NCBI GenBank assembly: GCA_027972325.1
Contig: JAPMOS010000018.1
Location: 372,001-436,000, forward strand
Direction of reading: 5' to 3'
Source: Paratrimastix pyriformis
Taxonomy: Eukaryota; Preaxostyla; Paratrimastigidae
DNA length: 64,000 bases
The first letter of the stretch is position 1, and every line of letters begins with the position of its first letter. Shown here piece by piece: positions 14,493-33,355 of this stretch. The translations under genes and the position numbers were made by a program. The notes under the pieces were generated by a model. It saw nothing but the letters and a program-made list of their open reading frames with translations, did not search any database and was not told where the DNA came from.

Positions 14493-14556
14493 TTAGCATG
14501 AAGGTCCGTGGTGTGATTGTGGCTCCGCCGAAATTCAAATCTCAAGGGTCGAGCAA
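14493..14556. promoter_or_regulatory. 64-bp divergent intergenic region ERMARD / DHCR7
   Basis: Only 64 bp separate the ATGs of two oppositely oriented genes, so core promoter and 5' UTRs of both must be packed here or overlap coding sequence. The stretch is locally AT-richer (AAATTCAAATCTCAAGGG) than its neighbours. Confidence 0.5.
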
Positions 14557-16107
14557 ATGAACTTTCGGCGAACTGTCGGACCTGCGATTGTCGTGGGTCT
14601 TTTCCCTTTGGTTGTTATGCTGATTATGTACTGCCTTTTGGATTGCGATGGGTCGTTAATCAAGGCCTGCCTCGGAGTAGTCGCTGTCGTTCGCTCGGGT
14701 TCCTATGCCGAGTTTTTTGCCCCGTTTCTGCCAAACTTTGGCTCTGTTGTTTTCATTCTCGGGTTTATTTTCGCCGAGATTCTCTTCTGTCTGCAACCCT
14801 TTTCCGATTAATTCTGCAACAACTCTTCTTCAGCTCTTCTAATCCCCGCCCCGAAGTACACCGGACCCATCTCCCCTGCGGGACGTCGTCCAACATATAC
14901 GAAAAACGGTGTCCATGCTTTGGTGGCGACCTATCTGTTGGGGGCCTTCTTGATCGCAACCGGGATCCTGCCGAAGAGTTTTCTCTTTTTGAATCTCAAG
15001 CCTCTCCTTGGCACTCTGAACGTCGCTGTTTTCATGTTCTGCGTTTTGCTTTACATCAAGGTCGAGACTCTTCCTTCTCCGAGGCGCTCATCTTGTTCTT
15101 GTCCAGGGCCTGTTCCTCCCCAGTGATGCGGGCACGGTGGACAGCCGGCCCACGGGTTGGCGCATTTTTGATTTCTACTTTGGGGTCGAGCTGTATCCCC
15201 GTGTTGGACCCTTCCATATTAAGCACTTCATCGCCTGCCGCTTCGGTCGGTCGTTCTTGTCGGGGCCTGCCCTGGTGACCTGCCTTGGACCATCACGTAG
15301 GGATGATGCTGTGGTCCGTCCTGAACACGGCCGCACTGCTTTACCAGTACGACACGCTGGGGTACGTTACCCGGGGGATGCTGGTCTCGGTTCTGATCGA
15401 GGCTGCCTACACCAGCAAGTTCTTCCTCTACGAGCCCGGCTACATGAAGTCCTGCGATATGCAGTCGGACAAGTGGGGTCCGGACCTCCTCCCTCACGCC
15501 CCTCAGGACGACGACACTGACCTCTCGCAGGTTTCTATTTGTGCTGGGGCACCTGCGTATGGATGCCCTTCGTGCACAACTCGCAGTGCGTCTACCTGGC
15601 CCTGCACCCGCACCCGGACATCTCCCTGTGGGCGGCGGTGGCCCTCGGGGCCGTGGGGTTGAGCATGGTCGTGGTGAACTACCTCTCGGACACGCAGCGG
15701 CTGGACTTCCGCGAATCGGGCGGCAAGTGCCTCATCTGGGGCCGCCCCGCCCAGTACATCACCGCCACGTACACCACCGAGGACGGCAAGACCCACCAGT
15801 CCCTGCTGCTCTGCTCCGGTCTGGGCCGCACTGCATCACACACCACATCGACCACCTTACCTTTGTGCCAGGCTTCTGGGGCCTGACCCGGCATTTCCAC
15901 TACTTGCCCGACCTGACCGTCACCACGACCGCCTCCCTGCCGGCCGGTTTCGGGGCCCTGCTGCCCTACGTGCACGCCATCTACCTGGGCATCCTCCTCT
16001 TCGACCGGGTCTTCCGCCAGGAGAAGCGCTGCGCCGCCAAGTACGGCAAGTATTGGGCCCAGTACAAGGCCCGGGTCCCCTGGCGCCTCGTGCCGGGCCT
16101 CTTTTAA
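14557..16107 (+). CDS. DHCR7: 7-dehydrocholesterol reductase (ERG4/ERG24 family)
   Basis: Multi-pass ER membrane enzyme that reduces the sterol delta-7 double bond with NADPH. After the N-terminal TM exon (GPAIVVGLFPLVVMLIMYCL), resolved exons give LIPAPKYTGPISPAGRRP, GVHALVATYLLGAFLIATGI, the sterol-reductase block WRIFDFYFGVELYPRVGPF / HIKHFIACRFG-MMLW, KWG-FYLCWGTCVWMPFVHN, CSG-FWGLTRHFHYLPDL, and the C terminus RCAAKYGKYWAQYKARVPWR ending in LVPGLF. Human DHCR7 ends [20 protein letters not shown] and has SGFWGVARHFNYVGDL, a near-exact parallel. Splice joins G|GG, T|CT and G|GT restore conserved residues at each boundary. The gene is intron-bearing and therefore nuclear. Delta-14 or C24 reductases are the alternatives, but these blocks fit DHCR7 best. 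Confidence 0.93.
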
Positions 16108-16373
16108 GCGGCCTCCCACACTCGGCCAGTAAGCGGGCTTGTCTGCAGCAAGCTCGCTGCTCCCGAGCAAGCTCCGGTCGGATCCGAACCTTCTGTCGTC
16201 GTCTGGGGTCGCCGGCCGGAGCCTTTCTCTCAGACAAGACGATGAGCTCGAGCGACTTTGTGTGGGGCAGCAGATCCAGCGGTGCAAAACCCCTCCGACC
16301 AAACCGCTTCCGGAACGCGCTTGGATCTGCCGTTTGGAATTTCCGATGCAGCAACGCGCTCATGGAATTGAAG

Positions 16374-19300
16374 TTATTGAGTGGGGTGTCGCTGCACACC
16401 AAAACGGGGTGGTGGCGGGGGCAGCTCGGATCCAGAGGGGGCGTCCGGGACACGGTTGGCGAAGAACATGCGCTTGGGGACATTCGACGGCTGGCCGAGG
16501 CCGGCCGGGGAGGTGGGCGAACGTGAAGGCGAGGGCGAGGGTATGGCAGAGGGCGAATTGCGAACAGGGGCCGCGGCGAAGATAGATCGTTGGGTCGGCT
16601 GGGTCGGCTGGGTCGGCTGGGGCAGCAGGGGCGACGAAGCGAGCGGAGGGGACAGAAACGGGTGAGGAGACGACGAGGACTCCGGAGGCCGCGAAGATAT
16701 GGGGGCTGAGGTCAACGGGACGGGGGATGGGAGCAGAGGAATCCTCGATGGCGTGGCTGACGTGGCTGGTGTGGCTGGCTGGGCTGTTTGTTGGGTCTGG
16801 AGCGCATGCTCGCGGGCCATGGCAAAGAGAGCCTCTGGAGTGATTGTCAGTCCACCCAGAGGCGACCCGTGGGGGGAGGGGCCAGCCGTGGGGATGGCCG
16901 ATGGAGCAGAAGTAGCACGGACGAGGGACACGGGGGAGGGAAGCAGGGGGGGGCGGCTTGTCGGGGGAATGGATGCGATCGGGACTGGAGCGGGAGTCGA
17001 ACCCACGGGAGAGGGAGCCAGGTTCGTTGGACCCGACTGCGTGGGACTGGGCCGCCATTGCGGCGCGGGTGGCTGCAACAATGTGGGCGGTGGCGTCACA
17101 TGGAATCCAAAAGAAGGCTGCGGGGGCGCCAGCGGGGGGGTGGACGGTGCCAAGATTGTGCTTTGGGGAGGGCTGGGCTCGTCCTCCACGGTGTCACTGA
17201 TGTCGCTCAGATCCGAGATGGCCGTGGACGAAGAAGGGGGCGCCACAAGATCCACAACCGGATTCACACTGGAGATTTGCATGCCAGCCGCCTTGGCTTG
17301 TCGGTGGCGGCGTTGACGCTTGTGCTTGGGTTGGAGGTGAGGCGGGACACCCGGTTGGGGGGCTCCATGGGGAAGCAAGTGGTCATTGCCCGGTTGGGGG
17401 ACACCCGAAAGAGGGGGTTGGGGCAGAGCCGCGTACGCAGGAATCCTTGGAGGCTCAACCGTTGAGTGTGGTGGAGCTGGTCGTGACAAGTTTGATGAGA
17501 AACTGTGGCCCGAGAATGGCATTTGCGCCTGATGCAGTCCCGATTGTGAGAATTGTTGACGGGGCTGAGATTGGGGAACCTGGGGCTGCCCCATTTGGGG
17601 CGAAGCGAGCGGGGGAATCCATGGGCGAGGGGCGCGAGAAGCCAGAGCCCCGGGGAACAGAGGATTGGTTGCTGGCAAAATGGAGGTGCGCAATTCGTAT
17701 GAAGGGATTGGCCGGAGGCAAGAGAACGGCGTAGGGACTGCGACCATCTGAGGGAAGCAAGTCGCGAGGGGAGGCCCAATGTGCTTCGTCGCCGGGTCGC
17801 GGGCTGCAAGATCGGATGACGCTGAGAAGGAGAAGCCGTGGATGCAAACGCAGACATGACTCGAGGACGAGCGCCGATTCGAAGATGGCTGCACGCTGTT
17901 GTGCGGGGTTGCGTCGGTCGAAGGGAACCGCGCGAACGGCCGAGACGAGGGGGGGCAGGGCGGCGAGGAGCTGTTTCACGTGCCTTTGACCATGCGGGAC
18001 TGCGGGCACGAGTGAGGGAAAATGTCCACGAAAAGGCAGGGGCGGCAGACCCTCGACCGTGACCGAACCCACGTCGACGAGGCCACACTCGGCGTGGAGA
18101 GACCGGGGCAAAAGGCAGGCGGCAAACTCATCGGGGAGGAGGGGAGACGATGCGGGATGATCGCCCAAGGGGAATTCGTCGGGACCGCTCTCTCCATGCA
18201 ACCGCAGCCGAGGTGGCACAAAGAGTGGTGCAACGGGGGCAACAGGCACGGAAGGTGCCGGCGTGGCGAGAGCAGGAGCCAGTGGCGTCGGTGCGGACGC
18301 AGGAGGTTGCAAGAAGGTTGGATACGGCTGCGCGTTTGCTGGTTGAGCAGAAGACTGTGTCCGACAGAAGTTCAACAGATCCACCACGCTGGGGCTGGAG
18401 GGATGCACGTAGCACATGTGGTAGGACGGGCACACCCCATTGATGTAGGTATGCATATTCCAGAGGACGCAGGACAGGAAGGAGCGCGAGAAAGGGGTGT
18501 CCCGTTGCTGCGGGTGGAGCGATGACAATGAGCGAATGGCTCTGGGTTGCGGTGCAGACCATACTGGCGATGTACTGCTCCAGCTGGGAAGAGGGAGAAT
18601 GGGACGGCGCGGCAAAAGGAGACGAAGTCGACGCGGGCGTGCTCTCCGATTCGTCTTCGATGAGCGCGTCTTCACCATCGTCGTCCTCGTCCTCGTCGAC
18701 ATCGAGGGACTGGGGATGGTTGGCCCGGATGGACTCGAGGCGAAGCATGGCGAGCTGGCGGAGCTGGACCCACCGATTGGCGAGAGGCGTCAGCACCTGG
18801 TCAGGAACGCCGATGAGAGCTCAATGACGGAAAGGCTTGCCATCTTCCAGACCTGCGCCATAGTGCCCCAATTGAATGTGGGGACGTTCGGGTCGGACAG
18901 ATCAAAAAGGGACAAAGCGCAGCCTACGGAAATGCGAGTCAGGAACTGCCTTCCATCCACAACCACCGCAGACCGGAACTCCGGAGGAGACGCTTGTACG
19001 TGCCCCAAGCATTGTTCATGGAGAAACCTCGCAGCTTGGGGACGTAGTCGTTTCCCTGGAAGAGGGCAAGACAAATAAAGTCCAGTCGCATATTGAACGC
19101 CTCCCGAGAAGGGACGGGGGTCTGAACGGAGGACTGAGTCTGGAGGTAACCCAGGAACTTATCAATGCTGAAGTGGGAGGTGCGTTCGTGCTTGTTTTCT
19201 GCCGGGCGGACAACGAACACGTTGCTCCGACCCGCCGCCAGGGCCAGGAGATAGAGGTCGGAATCACCGCTGCCGGAGAAAACAACCATGAGAATCTTCA

Positions 19301-20458
19301 ACGGAAACCCACCACTTCACCTCGTGCAAACAGTCGAAATCACCGCATTGGTGGAGTTGACAGACCCAATGAGAGCGACAGTGTCACTGGGGTGCTGTTG
19401 AACGCATGTCAGCAGAAGGTCGATCGCCTTGCATTCACCTTCCCCAACCACAGATGAACCGCTCACGACAACACGAAGATGTTGCCTCTTTCGAGCCTAC
19501 ATTCAGAAAAAACCAAAAAACAAAGGAAAGACATGGGCACAGGGCAAAGAGGGTTTCGTGGCAGTCGACCCGAGCGGGGGGGGGGGGGGGGGGGACAAAC
19601 CTGCAGATATTGGGCGGCATAATAATGGAGGACATCCGAGATCCGGGTCATGAACGGTGTCCCGGCAGTGATATGAGCCGAATTGATTCCGTCGGGTCTT
19701 CGGCGTTTCTTTGGGGCCTGCGGAATTGTGACCGTGCTTGTCGCCGCGGGGACCGGCGTGGGTGCGGCAGGAGTTGTCGTCTCGTCATCATCATCGTCAA
19801 GCTCGTCTTCGATGTTTTCTTCAACACCGGAGTTTGGGGCCGGTGCACGTGCGAGCGGTGACACACCAATCGGAGCGGCCAATGCGGGCGCCAAAGCTGC
19901 TGCAGCATGCGCTGCCATCTGTCCGGGAGAAGAGATGATGGGGAGGAGTGGGTGTGCGGGAGAACTGGACAGGGTTTCAGGCGAGTTCGACCTTATGCTG
20001 ATTCTTTAAACGGCGAGTTCGTTGCGTGCACAGCTTGGCGAGCGGCGCAGGCCCATCTGAGTCGGGGTGGGCCAGCAGCAGCGAGAGATAAACAGACCAA
20101 GACACAAGTAGAGGGCCTTTGTCGGAGGAGTTTGCTCCAGAACTTTATTGAGTCTCGCAAAAAGCTTCCACACAAAGCGGGGATCAGTCTCGCTGGGACA
20201 CACACGACACAGATTGTGAACCATGCCATTGAGATCTAGAGAGAGAAAAGGAAGCGGCAAGTCGTCCTAGCAATGAATCGAGAGAGTAGAAGACACCCGA
20301 TACAAACCCAAAAATACATGGGCAAACGAAGCCGGCTGGTTGACGTTGGAAAAACATCCAGGAAAATTCCGGGTCATCTGAAAAGAAGCAACCAAGAGGT
20401 TATCACCAAACAAATAATACAATTGGCGAACCCATTGGTGAAATTTCTCAATCCCCAT
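16374..20458 (-). CDS. XRN-family 5'-3' exoribonuclease
   Basis: The start is fixed by MGIEKFHQW-MTRNFPGCFSN and then VFLDLNGMVHNLCRVC (XRN: MGVPKFFRW...LYLDMNGIIHQC). Next come ALYLYDGPAPLAKLCTQR, an acidic insert with a KKRRRPDG stretch, INSAHITAGTPFMTRISDVL, VVGEGECKAIDLLL, ALIGGDSDLYLLALA and FQGNDYVPKLRGFSMNNAWG. The expected metal-binding acids are therefore visible: D in LDLNG, D in YDGPAP, E/E in GEGE, D/D in GDSD and D in GND. The XRN tower signature is present as VLWNMHTYINGVCPSYH. The C-terminal third is Pro/Ser/Thr-rich and disordered, with a basic patch KHKRQRRHRQAK, ending PPPRFGVQRHPTQ at 16374. Whether it is the cytoplasmic (XRN1) or nuclear (XRN2) type is not decidable. A G19 run (19576-19594) lies in an intron. 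Confidence 0.88.
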
Positions 20459-20666
20459 CGAGACCTAGAAATGACAGGGACGGGCAAGATGGAAATTCGA
20501 TGGTCCAGAGGGCAGATGTCAGCGAATTGTGAATGGTAAGTTTTCTAAAGACCTATAAACAACCCGAAACTGCGGCTTGGATTGGGTGAGTGGTCAGGTC
20601 GCGACGCTGAAGCAAAAACCGGACGAGGGCGGCTTGTGCCTTTTCAGTGAGACAATCCGCGTTGCG

Positions 20667-21099
20667 ATGACTCATCGAGGGGGTGTACCAGAAGACCTCC
20701 GCCGTGACGAGGATAGGTTTGAGGATGAATATGACGAAAACGATAAAATTATTGGCGAGATTCAGATGAGGGTGACTACTTTGAAAAATGTCAGTAAACA
20801 TTCAGCCGCATCTCTCCTTCCGACCCCGCGTGTAGACTGTCTCTGCTATTCATACAGAGCTGCAATCACAGAACACATTTCTCGATACAATGGTCCGGCT
20901 CAGTCTTCTGTTGTCGCAATAATCCATTCTTTTGCAGAGAGCAGGGATGGAGAAGGCCAAGGCAGCTCTGGGGATTGCTTCCAACAAATTGGGCCAAGTT
21001 ATTAAGATGGGTCCCGGGAAGCCAATATGGAAAATGTTGGGGTTCGCCATGTTGATGGTTCTGCTGATTTGGTTATTCTACTTCAAAATTCGCTTCTGA
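20667..21099 (+). CDS. BET1/SFT1-like Qc-SNARE
   Basis: Three exons splice to a small tail-anchored protein beginning MTHRGGVPEDLRRDEDRF. The SNARE heptad region runs DKIIGEIQMRVTTLKN / TVSAIHTELQSQNTFLDTM / RAGMEKAKAALGIASNKLGQ, with Gln in the zero-layer position of LQSQN. The C-terminal transmembrane anchor is MLGFAMLMVLLIWLFYFKIRF. Human BET1 has the same order (NERLTESLRSKVTAIK, EVKTQNKLLAEMDSQFD, one C-terminal TM). The joins are AAT|ACT (GTCAGT...GTGTAG) and ATG|AGA (GTCCGG...TTGCAG). It should act in ER-Golgi or intra-Golgi vesicle fusion. An in-frame upstream start (20577) would add 30 residues. SFT1, GOS1-type or syntaxin-8-type Qc SNAREs are alternatives. It is divergent from XRN (208 bp). 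Confidence 0.8.
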
Positions 21100-21223
21100 G
21101 CTTGGAACGGCACCTCATGTTGATCAATGCACTCGAGAACGTGTGGAGGTGGAAATAGAGGAGTGGGAGGGGAGTATTGCGGAGGGAATCGGAGAGAAAA
21201 AAAAGCCCAAACAGATCCTCTCA

Positions 21224-29834
<8,611 letters not shown>

Positions 29835-29905
29835 CCTCACCGAACTCGAACGCGAACTGGAAAAATCCCCGCGGCGGAACAGATTCTCTTTCTGTTCAAA
29901 TTTCT
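29835..29905. promoter_or_regulatory. 71-bp divergent intergenic region Nup160 / DRC12-like
   Basis: The two ATGs (29834 minus, 29906 plus) are 71 bp apart. The stretch contains the pyrimidine-rich GATTCTCTTTCTGTTCAAAT near the plus-strand gene. A shared bidirectional promoter is the simplest reading. Confidence 0.5.
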
Positions 29906-30420
29906 ATGAGCGGCAAAGCTGGGAAGAAGGGGGGAAAGGGGGGAAAGGGAGCACTCGATCCAGGTCGGACTTCAATTTCATTCTCGTCCTTTCATTCGCC
30001 CACACTTTCACAGAGAAGGAAAAATTGAAGCTCGATCTGCAGCGAGCCCTCTTACGTGTCGAAGCTCTCGAACGCGATTTGTGTCTGTATGCCGATACTT
30101 TTCACGAATTATCGAATTTGGTCGCTAGTTTCCAAAAAAGAGCAGACCCGGCAGGCCATCCGGGTCCAGAATGAACTCAGAGACCGTGTGATTCAGTATC
30201 ATGCCGATATGGACAAGGAACGCGCAGATAGGAGGGATATTATGGCAGATATGACTCGGTCTGCCTTCTTTCCCCTGACTTTCGCAAATCGCCTGCGTCC
30301 AGCCAATACGTGAACCAACAAGAGACTCTTCTGGATGCCCAAAATAAGCTCGCGGCTGAACTTGAGAGTGTAAAGGACGAGCTAGGTCTGTTCGCCCTCC
30401 GCCTTCCTCACTGCAAAAAG

Positions 30421-30451
<31 letters not shown>

Positions 30452-31054
30452 ACCGCTCCACCCAGACCCGCTCCCCACCCAGACCCGCTCCCCACCCAAA
30501 CCCCGCTCCCCCACCCAAACCCCGCTCCCCCCACCCAAACCCCGCTCCCCACCCAAACCCCGCCCCCCACCCAAACCCGCCCCCCCAGACCCCGCTCCCT
30601 CCCCGGCCCCTCCCCGGCCCCTCCCCGGACCCCTCCCCGGACCCCTCCCTCCCTCTCCCTCGCTCCCCCTCCCCCGGCCCCCGGCCCCATCCCCATACCT
30701 ATCCCTTCTTGTTCCTCCCCATATCGTCCTTTCCCTGACGGATTGCTTATCCCCTTCCCAACATCACCAGAGCTCCTCAAGGAAGCCAACAAGCGAGAGC
30801 TGCGTGAGAAGGACGAGATCATCGCACACAAAGAACGCGAAATTGCCGAGCAGAAGCGGCATATCGAGGAAATGACTCAGGATTTCTCCAACATGCTCCA
30901 CGTCTGTTACATCAACATCAATCTCTGATCATTCCTTTGTCTATAGGAAACCCTGAGCAAGATGACCGAAAAAATGAAGCAAGGAGAGAGTTTCGAGAAC
31001 GAGCCTCTACCCGAGGGGTTGGAGGCATTTGGGGTCAAGCCCACCAAGAGTTGA
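29906..31054 (+). CDS. DRC12 (CCDC153)-like flagellar coiled-coil protein
   Basis: Exons splice cleanly to a coiled-coil protein of about 190 residues: MSGKAGKKGGKGGKGALDP / EKEKLKLDLQRALLRVEALE / SKKEQTRQAIRVQNELRDRV / QYVNQQETLLDAQNKLAAEL / ELLKEANKRELREKDEIIAH / KRHIEEMTQDFSNMLHETLS, ending EGLEAFGVKPTKS. Human CCDC153 (DRC12 of the nexin-dynein regulatory complex) has the same plan: Lys-rich start (MPPKTKEKGRKAG), IYAEMSRQ in the middle, [20 protein letters not shown], and a short tail with FGLTPP. It would sit on axonemal doublet microtubules and regulate dynein. Splice joins G|AG, TT|T, CG|C, G|AG and CAC|GAA all keep frame. One intron (about 30385-30770) is mostly C. The family call rests on short matches. 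Confidence 0.65.
30421..30700. repeat. Poly-C31 plus C-rich minisatellite in DRC12-like intron
   Basis: Thirty-one C residues (30421-30451) are followed by degenerate repeats of CACCCAAACCCCGCTCCC and CCCCGGCCCCTCC to about 30700. All lie within one intron of about 385 bp, the largest of this otherwise compact gene. Confidence 0.9.
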
Positions 31055-31172
31055 AACGGGTCTTTCTCTTCGATGTTGCGTGTGTGGTGGTGGGTCAATT
31101 CTCAAAAAGATTTTGCTACCAAATTCTTCTTTGACCTGATCCCATCATTTAAAAAAAAAAAAAAAACGAAGA

Positions 31173-32143
31173 ATGTCACAACAGAGCCAAGAGACTGCCC
31201 AGAAGCCGCAAAAAAGTGCGCGGAAGTCCACGGGAGGCCCGTTCGCCAGAAGAGGTGCCGCCCAAGAAGAGAACCGAATTTCATCTTTGTTTCCCGCGCG
31301 TCTGCATAACACCTGGTGATACACTCTTCCGCCCCTTTTTTTTATGCAAGCAGCGAGGTCTGCAACCACGTCTATTTTTTTGCATAGACACTCATTGCCT
31401 TCAGCAGAAACGATCGCCCTGTGCTCGCAATTGTGGGTGCTGGGCGCGGCATGGGATTGGAGATCGCCCGTGTTTTTGGGCGCAAAGGTTTCTCGGTCGC
31501 TCTCATGAGCCGGAATTTGGGGAATGTTACTACTCTTGCTGAGCAGCTTGAACGGGAGGGAATTCAGGCAAAACCTTTTGTTTGCGATGTCCGAGATCGC
31601 CCAACAATCATTTCGGGCCTGGCCAGGGTGAAAGCCGAAATGGGAGATATTCTTATTCTCGAATATTCTCCCTCTGACCCATCGATGACTCGAACAGGGC
31701 CACTTCAGGTCACGGAAGCTTGTGCACAGGCCCAGGTCTCCGACCGAATAATGGCTCCGACTTATTCCTTTTAGTTCGATTTCTACGTCCATGGGTGCAT
31801 CGCTGCTGTTCAATGTGTGCTTCCGGGAATGCTGGAACGCAAACGAGGAACAATCTTGGTCACATCTGGGGCCTCTCCGACCTTCCCCTCTGGCGTTTTC
31901 AGTGACGTGTCTATGGCAGCTGCGGCCCTTCGGAGCTGGACTCTGAACCTTCATCAAGCAGCGGCTCCCCACGGGGTCCAGGTTGCGCATATCGAAATCA
32001 ATGCCACTCTCGGCCAAATGGGAATCAGTGCAGCCGACGTAGCACCCCTGTACATTCGTGCACACGAGGATCACTCTGTCAGTGACCTCGTTTTTACACC
32101 CCCCACGCTGCCAAATCCCCCATCTCTGCGAACCCCCGTGTAA
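31173..32143 (+). CDS. Short-chain dehydrogenase/reductase-like, active site altered
   Basis: The first exon encodes MSQQSQETAQKPQKSARKST, a 50-residue basic, Ser/Gln/Arg-rich extension. It splices (ACCTG|GTGATA...CTTCAG|CAGAAAC) into the Rossmann start RPVLAIVGAGRGMGLEIARV, which has the GxxxGxG dinucleotide motif of SDR enzymes. Later blocks are EGIQAKPFVCDVRD, GCIAAVQCVLPGML, GTILVTSGASP and DVSMAAAALRSWTLNLHQAA. In the usual Y-x-x-x-K region this reads FSDVSMAAAALRSW, so neither Tyr nor Lys of the catalytic pair is apparent, although the Ser (TSGASP) is. It may be a binding or regulatory SDR, or use another mechanism. The extension could be an organelle-targeting peptide. The 3' end is uncertain: the TAA at 32141 follows low-complexity sequence. 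Confidence 0.75.
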
Positions 32144-32474
32144 CCACGGACGAATTCACTTTCGACCTTGGTTCTGCCCCTGTATAAATACCACCCTCCT
32201 TCCTCCACGCACCGCCACCGCCACCGCCACCGCCACCTCACCCCCTAACCTGTCCTGTCATCGCATTCCCATCCCACCTCCCCCTCAATCCGGACAAAAG
32301 AGTGTGTGTTCAGCGTGGACAGCGAGAGAGGTGACTGCTGGCAGGCCATGTGGGGAACGGTCCCACTTGCACAGGGGGTTTTTTTGGAATTTGCCGGCGG
32401 CGGTTTATTTCGCCGGTCCTCTGAAGCTATCCCGCTCTACCCAATCGTTTTCGTTCTTTTTCGTTTTGGGGCGG
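32144..32474. other. Intergenic region with TATA-like box and (CCGCCA)n
   Basis: No exon could be supported here. The stretch holds a TATAAATA (32183-32190), a short (CCGCCA)n run (about 32209-32238), and T-rich sequence before the next ATG. The TATA-like element is about 290 bp upstream of the membrane-protein start, so if used it implies a long leader or a 5' intron. Confidence 0.4.
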
Positions 32475-33324
32475 ATGCAAAACATGTTTGATTTCCTAAT
32501 CAAAATGGATTCTCAGAGTATCAGCAAATTGCTCCGAATTGGTTTGCCGTTGATCCCAAAACGCACTGTTCACCATGTGTTGCGTGCAGGTGTTCAATCA
32601 GCTGCCAACACAGAAGCGCAGCCTGTTGCCACTGGCGCAGTTGTTGCAATTATTGCGAGTCTCGCCGTGGTATTGGGGGCAACTTGTATCATCATTATGG
32701 CTGTCGCCGAGGCTCCTCGCCGAGGAGGCTGCTGCGGGTGTTTTGGTGGTCCGAAAGAAGTCTGGTTCCCTTTTTTTTCCCTGCTCCACATTTTCCGGTG
32801 CCCCCAGTCCAAACAGAACGAAATGAAACCCGTGACCGTCTGGTGTCGGATTCCCCCCGGCCCTCTCAATGATCTCCCTTTAGACGCCACCCGCTTTGAT
32901 TCCGGGTCCTCCCCAGGCTGTTGGCATGACGATCCCCTCTTCGAATCCGGCGGCGGCCCCTCCTTCTCCCACGGTTCTGCCCGCCGCCGTCCCTGTGGTG
33001 GTCCCGGCCTCGGGCCCTGTGGCCGCCCAGCCCGCACCCGCCACCGCGGCTCACCCAGAACCTGAACCACTCGTAGCGACTGCAACCACTGCCACCGCTG
33101 CGACTTCTTCAGCGACTGCAACCACCGCAACCACCGCAACCACCGCAACACCCGCCGCCGGAGGGCCCGGAAGCGATCGCTCCCCCGAGCCGCCCGTCTT
33201 GGAGGTGCCGCACGAGACCCCAAGCCCCGCGGCCCCTGCCAGTTCCACTCCTGAGGCTCCGGCGGCTCCCCCTGGCCAGACCCCTTCGGAACCCAATGGT
33301 CGGCTCCTTTCGCGCCCGCCCCCC

Positions 33325-33355
<31 letters not shown>

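Noticed and set aside
20577-20666. Longer N terminus for the BET1-like SNARE starting at 20577
   Set aside because: The frame is open, but SNAREs of this type begin close to the SNARE domain and the sequence overlaps likely promoter; the ATG at 20667 is preferred.
31195-31230. ARKSTGG in the SDR N-terminal exon, identical to part of the histone H3 tail
   Set aside because: Only seven residues match; the remaining H3 tail and fold are absent, and the exon splices in frame to an SDR domain. Probably coincidence in a basic extension.
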